44,679 bases of DNA from the NCBI RefSeq assembly GCF_016583575.1, contig NZ_NRRG01000047.1, forward strand, positions 1-44,679. Reading direction: 5' to 3'. The translations under genes were made by a program, and so were the position numbers. A model generated the notes under the pieces. It searched no databases. It worked only from the letters and a program-made list of their open reading frames with translations, and was not told the DNA's origin. The stretch comes from Thiocystis violacea (GTDB lineage: Bacteria; Pseudomonadota; Gammaproteobacteria; Chromatiales; Chromatiaceae). Of the stretch, positions 43,400 through 44,679 are shown one piece after another (within the stretch, counting starts at the first letter, position 1; each line of letters begins with the position of its first letter).

Positions 43400-44449
43400 T
43401 CAGACGCCATCCGGATCACGCGGGTCATCCAGGACGACGACCCGGTCGCGCCCGCCGTCCTTCGCTCGATAGAGCGCGCTATCGGCCCTTCCGATCAGAG
43501 TGTCGCGCGTGTCGCCCGGCCGCGCCCGCACCAGGCCGATGGAGACGGTCACCGCGCCGATGATGTCCTGGGTGCTCTTGCGCTTGATCCGAAGCTCGGA
43601 AACCTTGTGCCGAATCGATTCGGCCAACGCGGACGCGGCCGCCAGATCCTCGTTGACGATGACCGTGAATTCCTCCCCGCCATAACGGGCGACGAAGACC
43701 GAATCGCTCATCAGCCCGGCCAAGAGTCGGCCCACGACCTCAAGAATGCGATCGCCCATCAGGTGGCCGTAGGTATCGTTGCAAAGCTTGAAATTGTCGA
43801 GATCGAGCAGCATCAGGCAGGCCGGATCATCGACGGTCGCGAGCGCCTGATCGAGAGCGTCGTCGAAGGCGCGTCGGTTGGGGATCTTGGTCAGGGCGTC
43901 GATGCGGGCGCTGTACTGGCTTTGCTCCAGTTCCTTTTTCAGCCTTTCCACCTGCCGGGTGGCCGATTCGAGCTCGGATTGGAAGGCCCTGTTGAGATTT
44001 TCCAGACTGAGCGTATCCGAGAACAAACCGCCCAGGGCTTCCTGGATCCGTTGCTGATCGACGGTTTCCTCGAACAGGGCCATGGCCTCGCGCAGAACGG
44101 CCCCGTACTCACGAGTCCCTTGCACGCTCTGTGAGACGGATTTCGTCAACTGGGTCACGATGTTGACGATGAGATCCCGAGCCCGCGGGCTGTTGGGCAG
44201 ATAGGTCTTGACGAAATACTCGAAGAACAGCGCCTCGCTCTTGTCCGGATCGTAGGATTGCGGATCCGGGAACTCGTCGAGCAGCGACCGGCTCAGCTCC
44301 GGGTTGGCGTTCTGGACATGGGCGTACCAGAGGGCGTAGTTGTAGGGCGTCGGCGGGATTCCCCGCCGGATCATCATGGGCACCGCCATGCGGAGATAAT
44401 CGGAAGACGTGCCCAGGTCTTCCCTAAATTCCATCCTGTTGACGGTCAT
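43400..44449 (-). CDS. GGDEF diguanylate cyclase
   Basis: The 349-residue protein has an N-terminal sensory-type region (RRGIPPTPYNYALWYAHV, typical of a family of GGDEF proteins), a coiled linker (about 155-185) and a GGDEF domain with ARIDALTKIPNRRAFDD, LMLLDLDNFKLCNDTYGH and the active site RYGGEEF. It should make cyclic di-GMP. The position of the inhibitory RxxD site upstream of GGEEF is not conserved (LMSDSVFVARY), so product inhibition through that site is not expected. No membrane segment is visible. It is convergent with the EF-G-like gene. Confidence 0.94.
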   Translation of the reverse strand: MTVNRMEFREDLGTSSDYLRMAVPMMIRRGIPPTPYNYALWYAHVQNANPELSRSLLDEFPDPQSYDPDKSEALFFEYFVKTYLPNSPRARDLIVNIVTQLTKSVSQSVQGTREYGAVLREAMALFEETVDQQRIQEALGGLFSDTLSLENLNRAFQSELESATRQVERLKKELEQSQYSARIDALTKIPNRRAFDDALDQALATVDDPACLMLLDLDNFKLCNDTYGHLMGDRILEVVGRLLAGLMSDSVFVARYGGEEFTVIVNEDLAAASALAESIRHKVSELRIKRKSTQDIIGAVTVSIGLVRARPGDTRDTLIGRADSALYRAKDGGRDRVVVLDDPRDPDGV

Positions 44450-44679
44450 GCCTCATCACTCGTATCGACGGCGGGGATCAGCGGGCGGATCGCCCGGAAT
44501 CCGGGTTCGGGTCGCGCTGGAAGGCCCAATGATAGGCGATGAGCCGATCGACCGTCAGGCCGGATCACGATCCAAGCCCGCGTCTCGCATCGACCAGCGG
44601 GTCAGGCCGTCCCCTTGATCACCCGCCCGCGTCGCGGATCAGGATCCCGGAGGCGTCTTGTCCTCCCGCCCGCCCTCCT
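44450..44679. other. Upstream region at the window end
   Basis: No gene is supported here. The stretch would contain the promoter of the diguanylate cyclase gene on the minus strand, but I see no clear promoter elements. Confidence 0.3.

Overview
The window is about 65% GC and reads as a chromosomal segment of a gammaproteobacterium. The gene content (anaerobic ribonucleotide reductase activase, two multihaem cytochromes c with a b-type cytochrome, a YpjD-Ffh neighbourhood, an OprI-type lipoprotein) fits a purple sulfur bacterium of the Chromatiaceae. That placement is an inference from content and composition, not from a marker gene.

Layout. 1-4270 is a patchwork of accessory genes: nrdG, a very small ORF, a two-helix membrane protein, DUF4240 and DUF1801 proteins, a PhnA/YjdM-type protein and the stump of a tyrosine integrase lying against a tRNA-Ala(CGC). 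This looks like the eroded end of an integrated island. 4400-7721 is core: ypjD divergent from ffh, then a MepA-type murein endopeptidase. 7789-11896 holds a large coiled-coil DUF4407 membrane protein, a small membrane-anchored protein of unknown function and a DUF2726 protein.

11970-23516 is a defence-type block: an FRG-domain gene, two tandem type I DNA methyltransferase genes (hsdM), a HigA-like antitoxin gene split by a complete IS66-family element, hsdS, four small accessory genes (DUF4926, DUF2283 and an overlapping DUF4160/DUF2442 pair) and hsdR. The second hsdM and hsdR each need one base removed to read through. Only the IS insertion is beyond doubt as damage, because it has 13-bp terminal inverted repeats and an 8-bp target duplication, and excising it in silico restores the antitoxin frame exactly.

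24230-27973 (minus) is a three-gene electron-transfer operon: heptahaem cytochrome c, cytochrome b561-type quinol module and a membrane-anchored octahaem cytochrome resembling the octahaem tetrathionate reductase family. 28131-33363 carries a Wzm/Wzt-type polysaccharide exporter divergent from a three-domain glycosyltransferase (WbsX, GT4, GT2). 33428-39411 (minus) is a tightly overlapping operon: UbiC-like, RDD, SpoIIM-like, DUF4129, DUF4350 and MoxR, without the usual DUF58 partner. 40147-44449 has an Lpp/OprI-type lipoprotein facing an L,D-transpeptidase, an EF-G-like GTPase, and a GGDEF diguanylate cyclase.

The parts most worth following up are the tandem-hsdM locus with its embedded antitoxin gene, the cytochrome operon, the MoxR operon and the lpp/L,D-transpeptidase overlap.
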